Positions 16,980-25,593 of a DNA stretch of 64,000 nucleotides are shown one piece after another. A program made the position numbers and the translations under genes. This DNA comes from Brachybacterium alimentarium (GTDB taxonomy: Bacteria > Actinomycetota > Actinomycetes > Actinomycetales > Dermabacteraceae). The notes beneath the pieces are model-generated. The model searched no databases and was not told the origin of the DNA. It saw only the letters and a program-made list of their open reading frames with translations. The stretch lies in contig NZ_NRGS01000011.1 in NCBI RefSeq assembly GCF_002332425.1, positions 186,001 to 250,000 on the forward strand. Direction: 5' to 3'. Numbering within the stretch: position 1 is the stretch's first letter; every line of letters begins with the position of its first letter.

Positions 16980-18053
16980 ATGCGAGCCTTCGGATTCCTC
17001 AGCTTCGGCCACTACGGCGGCAGCCCCGCGCGGGGAGGTCTCAGCGCCCGTCAGATGCTCCACGACGCAATCGACATCTCCGTCGGCGCGGACGAGCTCG
17101 GCGTGAACGGCGCCTACTTCCGCGTGCACCACTTCGCCCAGCAGTCCGCCTCCCCCATGCCCCTGCTGTCCGCGGTCGCCGCGCGCACGCAGCGGATCGA
17201 GGTCGGCACCGGGGTCATCGACATGCGCTACGAGAATCCGCTGTACTTCGCGGAGGAGGCCGCCGCGCTGGACCTCATCGCCGACGGTCGGGTGGCCCTC
17301 GGCGTCTCCCGTGGGAGCCCCGAGCCCGCCGAGCGCGGCTGGGAGTCGTTCGGCTACACCGGCTCCACCGACCCCCGCGGCGCCGACATCGCCCACGCGA
17401 AGTTCGACGCCTTCCTGCGGGCCATCCAGGGCGAGCCGATGGCCCGTGCCGCCGAGCAGCCCTACGGCGCGCCGGTCCAGCCCGGCCAGGGCCTGCGCAT
17501 CGAGCCGCACTCCCCCGAGCTGATCCGTCGGATCTGGTGGGGCGCCGGCTCCCGGGAGACCGCCGAGCGCACAGGCACGCAGGGCCTGAACATGATGAGC
17601 TCGACGCTGCTCACCGAGGCCACGGGCGCCGCGTTCGGCGATCTCCAGGCCGAGCAGATCGACGCCTATCGCACAGCGTTCCGCGAGGCCGGGCACGCCC
17701 ACACCCCGCGCGTCTCCGTCTCCCGCAGCGTGTTCCCGATCGTCACCGAGCAGGACCGGATGATGTTCGGCCTGCGATCGGGCGACGGCGCGGACCAGAT
17801 CGGCATCATCGACGGCCACCGCTCCACCTTCGGCAAGACCTACACGGGCGAGCCGGACCAGCTCATCGAACAGCTCAAGGGCGATGCCGCCGTGCAGGAG
17901 GCCGACACGCTCATGCTCACGATCCCCTCGCAGGCCGGCGTGGAGCTGAACCTCCACATCCTCGAGAGCTTCGCGCAGCATGTCGCGCCAGCGCTGGGCT
18001 GGGTGCCGAACACCGACGGCCCCGTCCAGGGCGAGGCGGTGCACTCCGCCTGA
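16980..18053 (+). CDS. LLM-class flavin-dependent oxidoreductase
   Basis: This is a 357-residue bacterial luciferase-like monooxygenase. The fold is recognisable from MRAFGFLSFGHYG, HHFAQQSASPMPLLSAVAAR, IEVGTGVIDMRYENPLYFAE and LIADGRVALGVSRGSPEP, which shape the FMN-binding barrel. It is a cytoplasmic FMNH2-dependent monooxygenase or reductase, but the substrate cannot be told. TAGGCT lies 6 nt before the ATG and no Shine-Dalgarno is seen, so translation may be leaderless. It abuts the convergent DUF418 gene with no spacer (stop codons adjacent). Confidence 0.87.
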   Translation: MRAFGFLSFGHYGGSPARGGLSARQMLHDAIDISVGADELGVNGAYFRVHHFAQQSASPMPLLSAVAARTQRIEVGTGVIDMRYENPLYFAEEAAALDLIADGRVALGVSRGSPEPAERGWESFGYTGSTDPRGADIAHAKFDAFLRAIQGEPMARAAEQPYGAPVQPGQGLRIEPHSPELIRRIWWGAGSRETAERTGTQGLNMMSSTLLTEATGAAFGDLQAEQIDAYRTAFREAGHAHTPRVSVSRSVFPIVTEQDRMMFGLRSGDGADQIGIIDGHRSTFGKTYTGEPDQLIEQLKGDAAVQEADTLMLTIPSQAGVELNLHILESFAQHVAPALGWVPNTDGPVQGEAVHSA

Positions 18054-19232
18054 TCAGCGGCCCGGTCTACGCCAGGTGGTGAACCACCTCAGCACGTACT
18101 CCGCCGGGCCGTAGCGGTGACGCGTCAGCCACCAGGCGCTCACGGCCGCCTGGCCTGCGAAGACGACGACGGCAAGCAGGAGCAGCATCGGCGGGGACAC
18201 CCGTCCGGCGAGCCCGAGACCGACACCGGTGAACACGATGATCCCCACTGCCGACTGCGCCAGATAGTTCGTCAGCGCGACGCGACCGACCGGGGCCAGG
18301 ACCGAGCGCACCCACGCAGCACCAGGAGAGTGCATCAGCCGCACCAGGGTCGCGACATACGCGGCGGTCAGGAACGGGGCGGTCAGGACGCTCACCGCAG
18401 TGGCCCAGGTGCTGCCGTCGGCTCCGAGCGCGGCGTAGACGGCGCCGCCGGCCAGTCCGACCGGGAAGCAGATCCACTGTGTTCGACGCAGGAGTGAGGC
18501 CTGATCGCCGACGTCCGAGAACAGGCGCCGCCGGGCGGCGACCATCCCCAGCAGGAACATCGCCAGCGCCGTCGGCCCCTGAAGGGACACCGCCTGAACG
18601 ACGAGCAGGTCGAGGCCCCCGACGTGGTGGCCGATGATGTCGGCCGGTGACCCGAGCATGGCCTGCGTCTGCGCGGCCGCTGCGGCGAGTGCCTCGTCGT
18701 GCTCGGGCATGAACGCGGACCGATCGAGGAACAGGGCGCTTCCCACGAGAGAGGCGATCACCACCGCATAGATCACGCCGGCCGTGCGCAGGGCCACCTT
18801 GTCGCTCACCCGGTGCATGGCGAGCAGCACGAGGCATACCACCGCGTAAGTGGTCAGGACATCCCCTCCGTACAGCAGGACGACGTGCGCCGCCCCGAGC
18901 ACGAAAAGACCTAGCACCCTGCGCAGCATGCGCGGCACGAACGCCGTGCCGACGCGCTCAGCGGCATTCATCTGCAGGACGAAGCTGTAGCCGAACAGGA
19001 AGGAGAAGAGCAGGTAGAACTTCATCGAGAACAGGGACGCCACCGCGAACCGGGCTGCGTCGTCGAGAGGCGAGGAGAACGCCGGATCGTCGACCAGATT
19101 GCCCGGATAGGCCGAGGCCATGAACGTGATGTTGACGGCGAGGATCCCCAGCAGGGCGAACCCGCGGAGGGCGTCGACATCATGGACCCGCCCGCTCACC
19201 ACGGGCCTGCGCGCGACTGTTCGAGAAGTCAT
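18054..19232 (-). CDS. DUF418-family multi-helix membrane protein
   Basis: This is a 392-residue membrane protein with about ten helices. The N-terminal signature VHDVDALRGFALLGILAVNI and the C-terminal NYLAQSAVGIIVFTG and QAAVSAWWLTRHRYGPAEYVLRW segments are characteristic of DUF418 (YeiB-like) proteins, related to acyltransferase-3 membrane proteins. No enzymatic role is established. It is transcribed divergently from a TetR regulator, with a 35-bp palindrome between them lying 13 bp from this start codon, so it is the likely regulated target. The start at 19232 follows TAGGTT by 7 nt. Confidence 0.85.
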   Translation of the reverse strand: MTSRTVARRPVVSGRVHDVDALRGFALLGILAVNITFMASAYPGNLVDDPAFSSPLDDAARFAVASLFSMKFYLLFSFLFGYSFVLQMNAAERVGTAFVPRMLRRVLGLFVLGAAHVVLLYGGDVLTTYAVVCLVLLAMHRVSDKVALRTAGVIYAVVIASLVGSALFLDRSAFMPEHDEALAAAAAQTQAMLGSPADIIGHHVGGLDLLVVQAVSLQGPTALAMFLLGMVAARRRLFSDVGDQASLLRRTQWICFPVGLAGGAVYAALGADGSTWATAVSVLTAPFLTAAYVATLVRLMHSPGAAWVRSVLAPVGRVALTNYLAQSAVGIIVFTGVGLGLAGRVSPPMLLLLAVVVFAGQAAVSAWWLTRHRYGPAEYVLRWFTTWRRPGR

Positions 19233-19244
19233 GCGCCGAAACCT

Positions 19245-19279
19245 AGCACATAAACTATATGGCATAGAGTTTATGTGCT
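19245..19279. promoter_or_regulatory. 35-bp near-perfect palindrome, TetR operator candidate
   Basis: The left arm AGCACATAAACT and right arm AGTTTATGTGCT are exact complements. The inner 11 bases also pair except at one symmetrical position (A/G). The palindrome lies between the divergent DUF418 and TetR genes and covers the promoter of both. It is much longer than a typical 15-20 bp TetR site and could hold two dimers. Confidence 0.85.
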
Positions 19280-19324
19280 CGGTGCTGTGTAGGCTCAGGC
19301 CATACCAGCCGGAGGAGTGATCGT

Positions 19325-20140
19325 ATGAACGACGTGTCCGTGCCCGACTTCTTCCGGCGGCTCTGGCGCCTGCCGGTCGCCCCTCACCGGATGGGCCGCA
19401 AATCCACCCTGGATGTCGAGGCAGTGGTCAGCACAGCCGTCCGGCTCGCCGACGCGGGCGGCCTGGAAGCGGCGACCCTGCCCAGGGTGGCCGAAGAGCT
19501 GGGCGTGACAGCAATGTCGCTGTATCGGCACGTCGGCTCCAAGCACGAGCTGCTCCAGCTCATGATGGATGCGGCGAGCGAGCCGGGCGCACCCGCGCCG
19601 GACGATTCCACCGGATGGCGCGACGGACTGCGGCGGTGGGCCACCGACCTCTGGTCCCTCTACCAGGACCGACCATGGATCCCCCGCGTCCCCATCTACC
19701 GCGCACCCTCGGGCCCCCATCAGATCGCGTGGCTCGAGCGCGGTTTCGAGCTCTTGGAGTCGACGGAGCTCGACTGGGACCAGAAGCTCACGGCACTCAC
19801 ACTGCTGAGCGGCTTCGTGCGCCAATCCTCATTGCTTCAGCACGAACTGGAGGAGGGTCGCGAGGCCGGCCAGGCGCAATCCGAGAGCGAGCGTGAGTAC
19901 GGGGAGGCCCTGCATAGCCTCGTCGACGCGGAGAGGTTCCCGCAGACGGCCGCGATGCTCGCATCCCAGGTACTCGCGACCGACAGGACCGGAGCCGACG
20001 AGGCCGATCGGGACTTCCTCGCAGGACTGGAGATCCTTCTGGACGGGCTGGCGGCGCGGGCCGCGTTGCCTAGTCCGTCGGGCGAGCCGCACGATACGCA
20101 CGGGGCCTGGCTCCCGGCTCATCCCGGAGCCGGCGGCTGA
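19325..20140 (+). CDS. TetR-family regulator with TetR-type C-terminal domain
   Basis: This is a 271-residue protein. The helix-turn-helix is at residues 28-75 (VVSTAVRLADAGGLEAATLP, then ELGVTAMSLYRHVGSKHELL). The C-terminal half matches the TetR/tetracycline-repressor-like ligand domain (WRDGLRRWATDLWSLYQDRP; LTLLSGFVRQ). A strong GGAGGAG lies 8 nt before the ATG. It is divergent from the DUF418 gene across the palindrome, so it most likely represses both. The ligand is unknown. Confidence 0.9.
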   Translation: MNDVSVPDFFRRLWRLPVAPHRMGRKSTLDVEAVVSTAVRLADAGGLEAATLPRVAEELGVTAMSLYRHVGSKHELLQLMMDAASEPGAPAPDDSTGWRDGLRRWATDLWSLYQDRPWIPRVPIYRAPSGPHQIAWLERGFELLESTELDWDQKLTALTLLSGFVRQSSLLQHELEEGREAGQAQSESEREYGEALHSLVDAERFPQTAAMLASQVLATDRTGADEADRDFLAGLEILLDGLAARAALPSPSGEPHDTHGAWLPAHPGAGG

Positions 20141-20201
20141 CATTCGAAAGGTTCGCGAAGCCGGGGAGGGCACTTGCCTGACCAGCACGTAGCCTCGGGG
20201 G

Positions 20202-21521
20202 ATGCTCCGCATCGCGACCGCCAACATCAACGGGATCCGGGCTTCCCGCCGCCGAGGGTTCGACGACTGGCTGGCCGGGCGCGGCTGCGATGTCGTCGCG
20301 CTCCAGGAGGTCCGGGCCCAGGCCGACAAGATCCCCGACGGGTCGTTCGGGGACTACCACGTCGCCCTCGACACCGGCACGCTGCCCGGCCGCAACGGTG
20401 TCGCCGTGCTCACCCGCCACCCGCCTGCTGCCGTCCGGACCTGGGGCGGGACCGCATTCATGGGCGTTCCTGCGGCGTCGGATGCTCCTGCGGAGGTGGT
20501 TGCTCGCGCGGAAGTGGGTGCTTTCACGGAGACGGGTGCTTTCGCGGAGGCGGTGGGGCCGACGGGCCACGTCCCGGATCCCCCGGGGCGCGACGCGGTC
20601 ACGGGCGGGCCGCTGGTGACGAGCTCTGGCGATATTGCCAGAGCGCCTCACCAGCGGCCCGCCGACGACAGCAACCCGGCCCCATCAGCACCGGGCACGG
20701 CCCCATCGACGCAGAGCACGGCCCCATCAGCATCGGGCTTGGCCCCATCGATGCAGAGCACGGCTCCATCGGCACCGGGCAGGGCCCCATGGGCGCCGGA
20801 CATGGCCTTATCGGCACCGGGCTCCGCCCTCTCAGCGCCGGGCTCGGCCGAACCGGCGGACCGGCCGGACTCCTCCCCTGCTCCTGCCCCCGTCGCCTCG
20901 CCCGATCATGTCCCGCTCGCACGCGGTCTCGGCCCGTTCGCCGACCAGGGCCGCTATCTCGAGGTCGACCTGGCGGACGTGCCGGTCACGATCGCGTGCC
21001 TCTACCTGCCCAAGGGTGGCCTGCCCGCCCACCTGCAGCGGCCGGGGCGGATGCGCGAGGCACCGGACGGCGGGGCGCGCTATGCCCGGAAGATGAGGTT
21101 CATGGCCGCGTTCTCCCGCTACCTGACGCGGACCCGTCGAGCGGCTGCCGCAGCGGGCCGCGAGTTCCTGCTCATGGGTGACCTCAACATCGCCCACACC
21201 ACGCAGGATCTCGCCGCGTGGCGCCGCAACCAGAAGAACGACGGGTTCCTCCCGGAGGAGCGCGAGTGGTTCGGGCAGCAGCTCTCCCCGCGCACACTCG
21301 TCGACGTCGTCCGGAGCCTGCACCCCGACGAGGACGGTCCGTACTCGTGGTGGTCGTGGCTGGGTCAGTCCTTCGCGAAGGACGCAGGATGGCGCCTGGA
21401 CTACCACCTGGCCACGCCGCATCTCGCGCGCAGCGCGGTCCGCGCGGAGGTGGATCGGGAGTTCCGCGGTGTGCGGCTCTCGGATCATTCGCCGGTGGTC
21501 GTCGACTACGACCTGCGCTGA
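20202..21521 (+). CDS. xth: Exodeoxyribonuclease III (ExoA/XthA) with large repeat insertion
   Basis: This is a 439-residue protein, where actinobacterial ExoIII is about 300 residues or shorter. The catalytic core is complete: ATANINGIR, LQEVRAQ (metal-binding Glu36), LMGDLNIAHTTQD (Asp/Asn), GWRLDYHLAT and the C-terminal SDHSPVVVDY with the catalytic Asp-His. It should act as an AP endonuclease and 3'-5' exonuclease in base-excision repair. Residues about 82-236, between the RHPPAAVRTW strand and ADQGRYLEVDL, are a Pro/Ala/Ser-rich insertion built from two tandem DNA repeats. TAGCCT lies 6 nt before the ATG with no Shine-Dalgarno. Confidence 0.92.
   Translation: MLRIATANINGIRASRRRGFDDWLAGRGCDVVALQEVRAQADKIPDGSFGDYHVALDTGTLPGRNGVAVLTRHPPAAVRTWGGTAFMGVPAASDAPAEVVARAEVGAFTETGAFAEAVGPTGHVPDPPGRDAVTGGPLVTSSGDIARAPHQRPADDSNPAPSAPGTAPSTQSTAPSASGLAPSMQSTAPSAPGRAPWAPDMALSAPGSALSAPGSAEPADRPDSSPAPAPVASPDHVPLARGLGPFADQGRYLEVDLADVPVTIACLYLPKGGLPAHLQRPGRMREAPDGGARYARKMRFMAAFSRYLTRTRRAAAAAGREFLLMGDLNIAHTTQDLAAWRRNQKNDGFLPEEREWFGQQLSPRTLVDVVRSLHPDEDGPYSWWSWLGQSFAKDAGWRLDYHLATPHLARSAVRAEVDREFRGVRLSDHSPVVVDYDLR
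20490..20543 (+). repeat. 18-bp in-frame tandem repeat inside exoIII gene
   Basis: Three imperfect 18-bp units encode AEVVAR, AEVGAF and TETGAF, with a partial fourth. This is the first of two repeat arrays in the ExoIII insertion. Confidence 0.85.
20678..20845 (+). repeat. 21-bp in-frame tandem repeat, 8 copies, inside exoIII gene
   Basis: Eight imperfect 21-bp units of the form GGCCCCATCAGCACCGGGCA plus one base run without gaps. They encode a seven-residue unit (APSAPGT, APSTQST, APSASGL and so on). Units 2 and 4 share a variant (GACGCAGAGCAC-like), suggesting duplication of a two-unit block. Confidence 0.92.
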
Positions 21522-21707
21522 GCGTCACGTTCCGGCATCCGTCATGGCCGCCCCGGATCCCGGTCGTCCATGGCGCGATCGTGAACGCCTGCGTGGCGCA
21601 CGATGACCACTGGATGACCATCGATTCAACCCTGCGCAGATCGGTCTGTGACCTGCAGTGTCCATGGTCAGGATGGGAAGCCCGCGCCCCTCCTGAACAG
21701 GATGATC

Positions 21708-23375
21708 ATGAGCGATCTCTCCGGCGGCCTCCTCGGCGAAAAATCCCCTGAGTCCCCTGAGCCCCCTCAGCCCACCCGTTTCATCGCCCCGGACCGTCGG
21801 GCGAACCTCGCCCGCCAGCGCCGGATGAGTCGACGCATCTTCACCGGCACCGCCCTGACCTCGCTCGCCACCGCCGGTGTGCTGGGCGCGCTGCCGGCCA
21901 CGGCCGAGGTGACCTGGCGGGAGAAGGACCCGTTCACGCTCGGGATCGCCTCCGGGGACCCCACCAGCAGCTCGGTGGTGCTGTGGACCCGTCTCGCGGT
22001 GGATCCGCACGTGCTCGACGGCCGCGGCGGCATGCCGAACGTGCCGGTCGAGGTGCGCTGGGAGCTCGCGTCCGACGAGAGCTTCCGGTCGATCCTGCGC
22101 CGCGGCACGGAGACCGCCCGGCCCGAGGAGGCGCACAGCCTGCATGTCGAGCTCGAGGACCTGCCCGCCGGGAGCGAGTTCTTCTACCGCTTCCGCGCAG
22201 GGCGTCACGTCTCCCCCGTCGGCCGCACCCTGACCACGCCCCCGCCCGGTGACACCCGCTCGCTGCGCATGGTGCATCTGTCCTGCTCGCACTGGGAGGG
22301 TGGCTGGTTCACCGCCTATCGCCGTGCCGCGGAGGACCGTCCCGACCTCGTCTTCGGGCTGGGCGACTACATCTACGAGGGCGGCCCCGGGAAGTCCGAC
22401 ATCCGCACGCACCCCCACAAGCTGTGCACCACGCTGGAGGACTACCGGCTGCGGTACGCGACCTACAAGACCGATCCCGATCTGCAGCTGCTGCACGCCA
22501 CCGCGCCCTGGATCGTCACCTGGGACGACCACGAGATCCAGGACAACTGGGCCGGCCAGTACCCCAAGGACGGCGTGCCCACCGACGCCTGGGTGGCACG
22601 GAAGATCGCGGCCGAGCAGGCGTATTACGAGAACATGCCACTGCGCCGCTCGAGCGCTCCGAACGGTTCCTCCATCCAGCTGTTCCGTCGGCTGAGCTGG
22701 GGAGACCTGGCCACCTTCCACGTGCTGGACACCCGTCAGCACCGGGACCTGCAGGCCTGCCACGACGGCGGGAAGACCTGGTGGTTCACCGACTGCGAGG
22801 AGCAGCTCGATCCCTCGCGCACCATGCTCGGGGACCGTCAGGAGCAATGGCTGCTGGACGGCATGACGGAGTCGACCGCGACCTGGAACCTGATCCCGCA
22901 GAGCGTCTTCTTCGCTCGGCGCGACAATGCCGCCGGCCCCACCTCCACGCTCTCCTCGGACGGCTGGGACGGCTACCGGCCCAGCCGCGACACCCTCGTG
23001 GACGCCTTCTCCGAGCGGCAGATCGCCAACCCCGTGGTGCTCACCGGGGACGTCCACGTGCACTTCGCCAACGAGATCAAGTCCGACTTCCTGGATCCGG
23101 ACTCCCGCACCGTCGGCGTCGAGCTGGTGACCACGTCGATCACCTCGGGCGGGGACGGCGGCGACACGGTCAACGGCGAGGAGGTCGTCTACGCCGAGAA
23201 CCCGCACATCAAGTACATCCGGGGCCGGCGCGGGTACGTGCTCTCGGAGTACTCGACCGACGAGCTGCGCGTGGATTTCAAGACCCTGCCCGCCGTCACC
23301 CGGCCGGACGCCGAGATCGGCATCGATCGCACCTATGTGGTGCCCGCGGGTGAGCCCGCACTGCACGAGGCGTGA
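21708..23375 (+). CDS. phoD: PhoD-type alkaline phosphatase/phosphodiesterase, Tat-exported
   Basis: This is a 555-residue protein. The Tat signal is near the N terminus (RRMSRRIFTGTALTSLATAG), after an unusually long 35-residue leader. The PhoD N-terminal domain (PFTLGIASGDPTSSSVVLWT) and metallophosphatase motifs follow: GLGDYIYEGG, TWDDHEIQDNW, and VVLTGDVHVHFANEI. It should act outside the membrane, releasing phosphate from phosphoesters with Fe/Ca at the active site. It uses the ATG at 21708 because AGGA is 5 nt ahead; ATG 21702 is possible. With the ugp-like operon it suggests scavenging of organic phosphate, but no PHO box was spotted here. Confidence 0.9.
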   Translation: MSDLSGGLLGEKSPESPEPPQPTRFIAPDRRANLARQRRMSRRIFTGTALTSLATAGVLGALPATAEVTWREKDPFTLGIASGDPTSSSVVLWTRLAVDPHVLDGRGGMPNVPVEVRWELASDESFRSILRRGTETARPEEAHSLHVELEDLPAGSEFFYRFRAGRHVSPVGRTLTTPPPGDTRSLRMVHLSCSHWEGGWFTAYRRAAEDRPDLVFGLGDYIYEGGPGKSDIRTHPHKLCTTLEDYRLRYATYKTDPDLQLLHATAPWIVTWDDHEIQDNWAGQYPKDGVPTDAWVARKIAAEQAYYENMPLRRSSAPNGSSIQLFRRLSWGDLATFHVLDTRQHRDLQACHDGGKTWWFTDCEEQLDPSRTMLGDRQEQWLLDGMTESTATWNLIPQSVFFARRDNAAGPTSTLSSDGWDGYRPSRDTLVDAFSERQIANPVVLTGDVHVHFANEIKSDFLDPDSRTVGVELVTTSITSGGDGGDTVNGEEVVYAENPHIKYIRGRRGYVLSEYSTDELRVDFKTLPAVTRPDAEIGIDRTYVVPAGEPALHEA

Positions 23376-23562
23376 CGGCACCGGACCCGCGCTGACCTGC
23401 AGGGCCGACGGGATCCGGGCACTGCGCCGGTCCGTCGGCCCGGGCAGGGCGGCCTGCGCGGATCACACCCGCCCGGCCTGGTCGACGACCGTTTCCTCCC
23501 GTAAGATGAGGCCTCGTGAGTGCCGGTCGGAGCGCTCGCTCCGCACCGCTCACGGAGGATCG

Positions 23563-24519
23563 ATGCCCACGCCGCAGCACGCCGCCGCGCCTGCTGCCCC
23601 TGTTCTCGCGGCGCCGCCCGCCTCGAGCACCGGCACCGATGCCTCCCGGCTCCTGCTCCAGCCCGACACGGGCGCCCGGGACCTCGTCCTGTGGGGTTCC
23701 TCCTCGATGAGCTCCGAGGGCGGCGGCGACGCCACCCCGCTGCCGATCCGCATCCACGAGCACCTCGCCCTCTCCGCCGCGCCGGCCGCCGTGCATCCCT
23801 TCGGTGTGGGCGCGACGAATTCCTCGCACACGCTGCTCATGCGCGGCCTGGACTCCCCCTCCCTGCTCACGATCGGCTCTCCGGACCCTGATACCGCCCG
23901 GGTGCAGGTCACGCTCGACCCGGGGCCGGCTCCGGCCGGTCCGATCACGATGCCCGGCACGGTCGACGGCGTCGCGGGGACGCTCGACGGCAGCACCGGC
24001 ACCTGGTGCTTCACGCCCGACGACGGCTCCACCGCGATCACCGGCGGCACCTTCACCTCCTCGCTCGCAGAGGTCGCCCAGGACGCCCGCCAGGTGCTGT
24101 GGATGGGCAAGAACAACATCCTCGATGTCGACGGCGTGCTCGAGGACACCCATCGCATGTGGGAGGCCACCCGCAGCCCGGAGACGGACACCCTGGTGCT
24201 GGGTCACTGGTGCACCGAGGTCGATGCCCGCGGCTCGCTCACCGGCGACGCCGTCGCGGACGTCAACTCCGAGCAGGCCTCCCGCTACGGCGACCGCTTC
24301 CTGGACGTGCAGCGACTGCTGACCGGCGAGGACGGTCTGCGCTGCTCGCCGCTCGCACCCCTGCAGCTGCTGGACCAGGGCGCCACGCAGGACGCCCTGG
24401 AGCGCGGCGTGGTCCCTCCGCTGCTGATCGCCTCGGACGGCATCCACCTCAACGGCTGGGGAAACCTCGCCGTGAGCTGGGCGATCGTGCGCCGGATGAG
24501 GGAGCTGCAATGGCTCTGA
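23563..24519 (+). CDS. SGNH-hydrolase-like protein
   Basis: This is a 318-residue protein starting after CACGGAGG (ribosome site). Blocks of the SGNH/GDSL fold are visible: LVLWGSSSMS (residues 41-50, candidate nucleophile Ser), MGKNNILD (Asn block), and SDGIHLNGWG (291-300, Asp/His pair). The middle holds a beta-rich stretch absent from minimal GDSL proteins. No signal peptide is evident. It overlaps by 10 bp the following SLH-domain gene, so the two are co-translated and may work on the cell surface, as a hydrolase with an envelope partner. Substrate is unknown. Confidence 0.6.
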   Translation: MPTPQHAAAPAAPVLAAPPASSTGTDASRLLLQPDTGARDLVLWGSSSMSSEGGGDATPLPIRIHEHLALSAAPAAVHPFGVGATNSSHTLLMRGLDSPSLLTIGSPDPDTARVQVTLDPGPAPAGPITMPGTVDGVAGTLDGSTGTWCFTPDDGSTAITGGTFTSSLAEVAQDARQVLWMGKNNILDVDGVLEDTHRMWEATRSPETDTLVLGHWCTEVDARGSLTGDAVADVNSEQASRYGDRFLDVQRLLTGEDGLRCSPLAPLQLLDQGATQDALERGVVPPLLIASDGIHLNGWGNLAVSWAIVRRMRELQWL

Positions 24520-25514
24520 GACGACCCGCCGCCCCTCGCCTCCACGCCGGCAGCCCGGGCGTGCCCGTCGCGCCCGCTCTGCCGGCCCCTGCGGCCCCAC
24601 CGGTCGAGCCGGCCGGGCCCGCTGCTCCGACCGTGCCCGCCCGGCCCGTCACGCCCGCAGCTCCGCCGGTCACGCCCGCAGCTCCGATCGCGCCGGCCGA
24701 GACGGTGACGGCTGCCGAGCCGACGGCGACTCCGGCGGCAGCGCCCCCGTCCGCGTCAGCGCCCTCCCCCGCGCCCGCGCCACCGTCCGCGTCGGCGCCC
24801 CGCACCGGCGAACGGGGCATGCGTCGCCGTACGGTGCTGCTGGCCGGCGCAGCGGCCGCCGCGGTGACCGGTGCCGTCTCCGCCGGAGCACTGCTCACCC
24901 GCGGCGAAGGGCGCTCGCTCGCCTCGGCCCCCGGCGGCTCCTCCTCGAGCCCGTTCTCCGATGTGGACGATGGGGCCGACGACCTGGACGCCATGGTCTG
25001 GGCCGACAGCGTCGGCGTGCTCCCCGCCCTCGCGGACGGCACCTACGCCCCCTCCTCCGGCGTCACCCGCGGCGACGTCGCGGTGGCGCTGCACCGCTTC
25101 GCCGGCGGCCCCGAGGTGCCCGGCGGCCTGCCCGCGCTGATCGTCGACCTGGGCGACGTGCCCGAGCAGGCCGCTGCTCTGCTGTGGCTCCACGGCCGCG
25201 GCGCCCTGTGGGGCGACGCCGATCTCAAGGTTCATCCTGAACGGTCCGCGACCGTCGCCGACGCCTCCGGCCTGCTCGCCGCCCTGCTGCGCCCGGTGCT
25301 CGACGGCGAGGGCCTCATGGACGGCGCGTCGGCCGATACCGACTGGCTGCAGGAGGCGGGCATCGCCCCGTCGCCCGCCCCCGGGGCTGAGCGGGCCGAT
25401 CAGTCAGCTCCCGCCGGCGACTCCGATCTCACCGGCGACTCCGACGCGACCCGCGCCGGCCTGGCCGCCGCGCTGCACCGCGCGAACACGGTGATCGTCG
25501 ACGCGCTCGACTGA
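24510..25514 (+). CDS. Pro/Ala-rich, membrane-anchored protein with SLH-like domain
   Basis: This is a 334-residue protein. The ATG overlaps the previous stop by 10 bp, with GAGGGAG upstream. Residues 1-100 are a Pro/Ala/Val-rich cytoplasmic leader with no fixed fold. Residues 105-130 (MRRRTVLLAGAAAAAVTGAV) look like a Tat-type or single-pass anchor. Residues 147-205 match an S-layer homology repeat (FSDVDDGADDLDAMVWADSV ... YAPSSGVTRGDVAVALHRF), followed by a weaker second SLH-like unit. SLH domains usually bind pyruvylated wall polymers. A long leader ahead of the signal is unusual and makes export uncertain. Confidence 0.6.
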   Translation: MALRRPAAPRLHAGSPGVPVAPALPAPAAPPVEPAGPAAPTVPARPVTPAAPPVTPAAPIAPAETVTAAEPTATPAAAPPSASAPSPAPAPPSASAPRTGERGMRRRTVLLAGAAAAAVTGAVSAGALLTRGEGRSLASAPGGSSSSPFSDVDDGADDLDAMVWADSVGVLPALADGTYAPSSGVTRGDVAVALHRFAGGPEVPGGLPALIVDLGDVPEQAAALLWLHGRGALWGDADLKVHPERSATVADASGLLAALLRPVLDGEGLMDGASADTDWLQEAGIAPSPAPGAERADQSAPAGDSDLTGDSDATRAGLAAALHRANTVIVDALD

Positions 25515-25593
25515 GCGGGGACAGGCCGGGATCCGTCGGCCTCGGCGCGAGAATTCGTCTGGACGTGTCTCCGCTCACGCCTAGCATGGGGCC

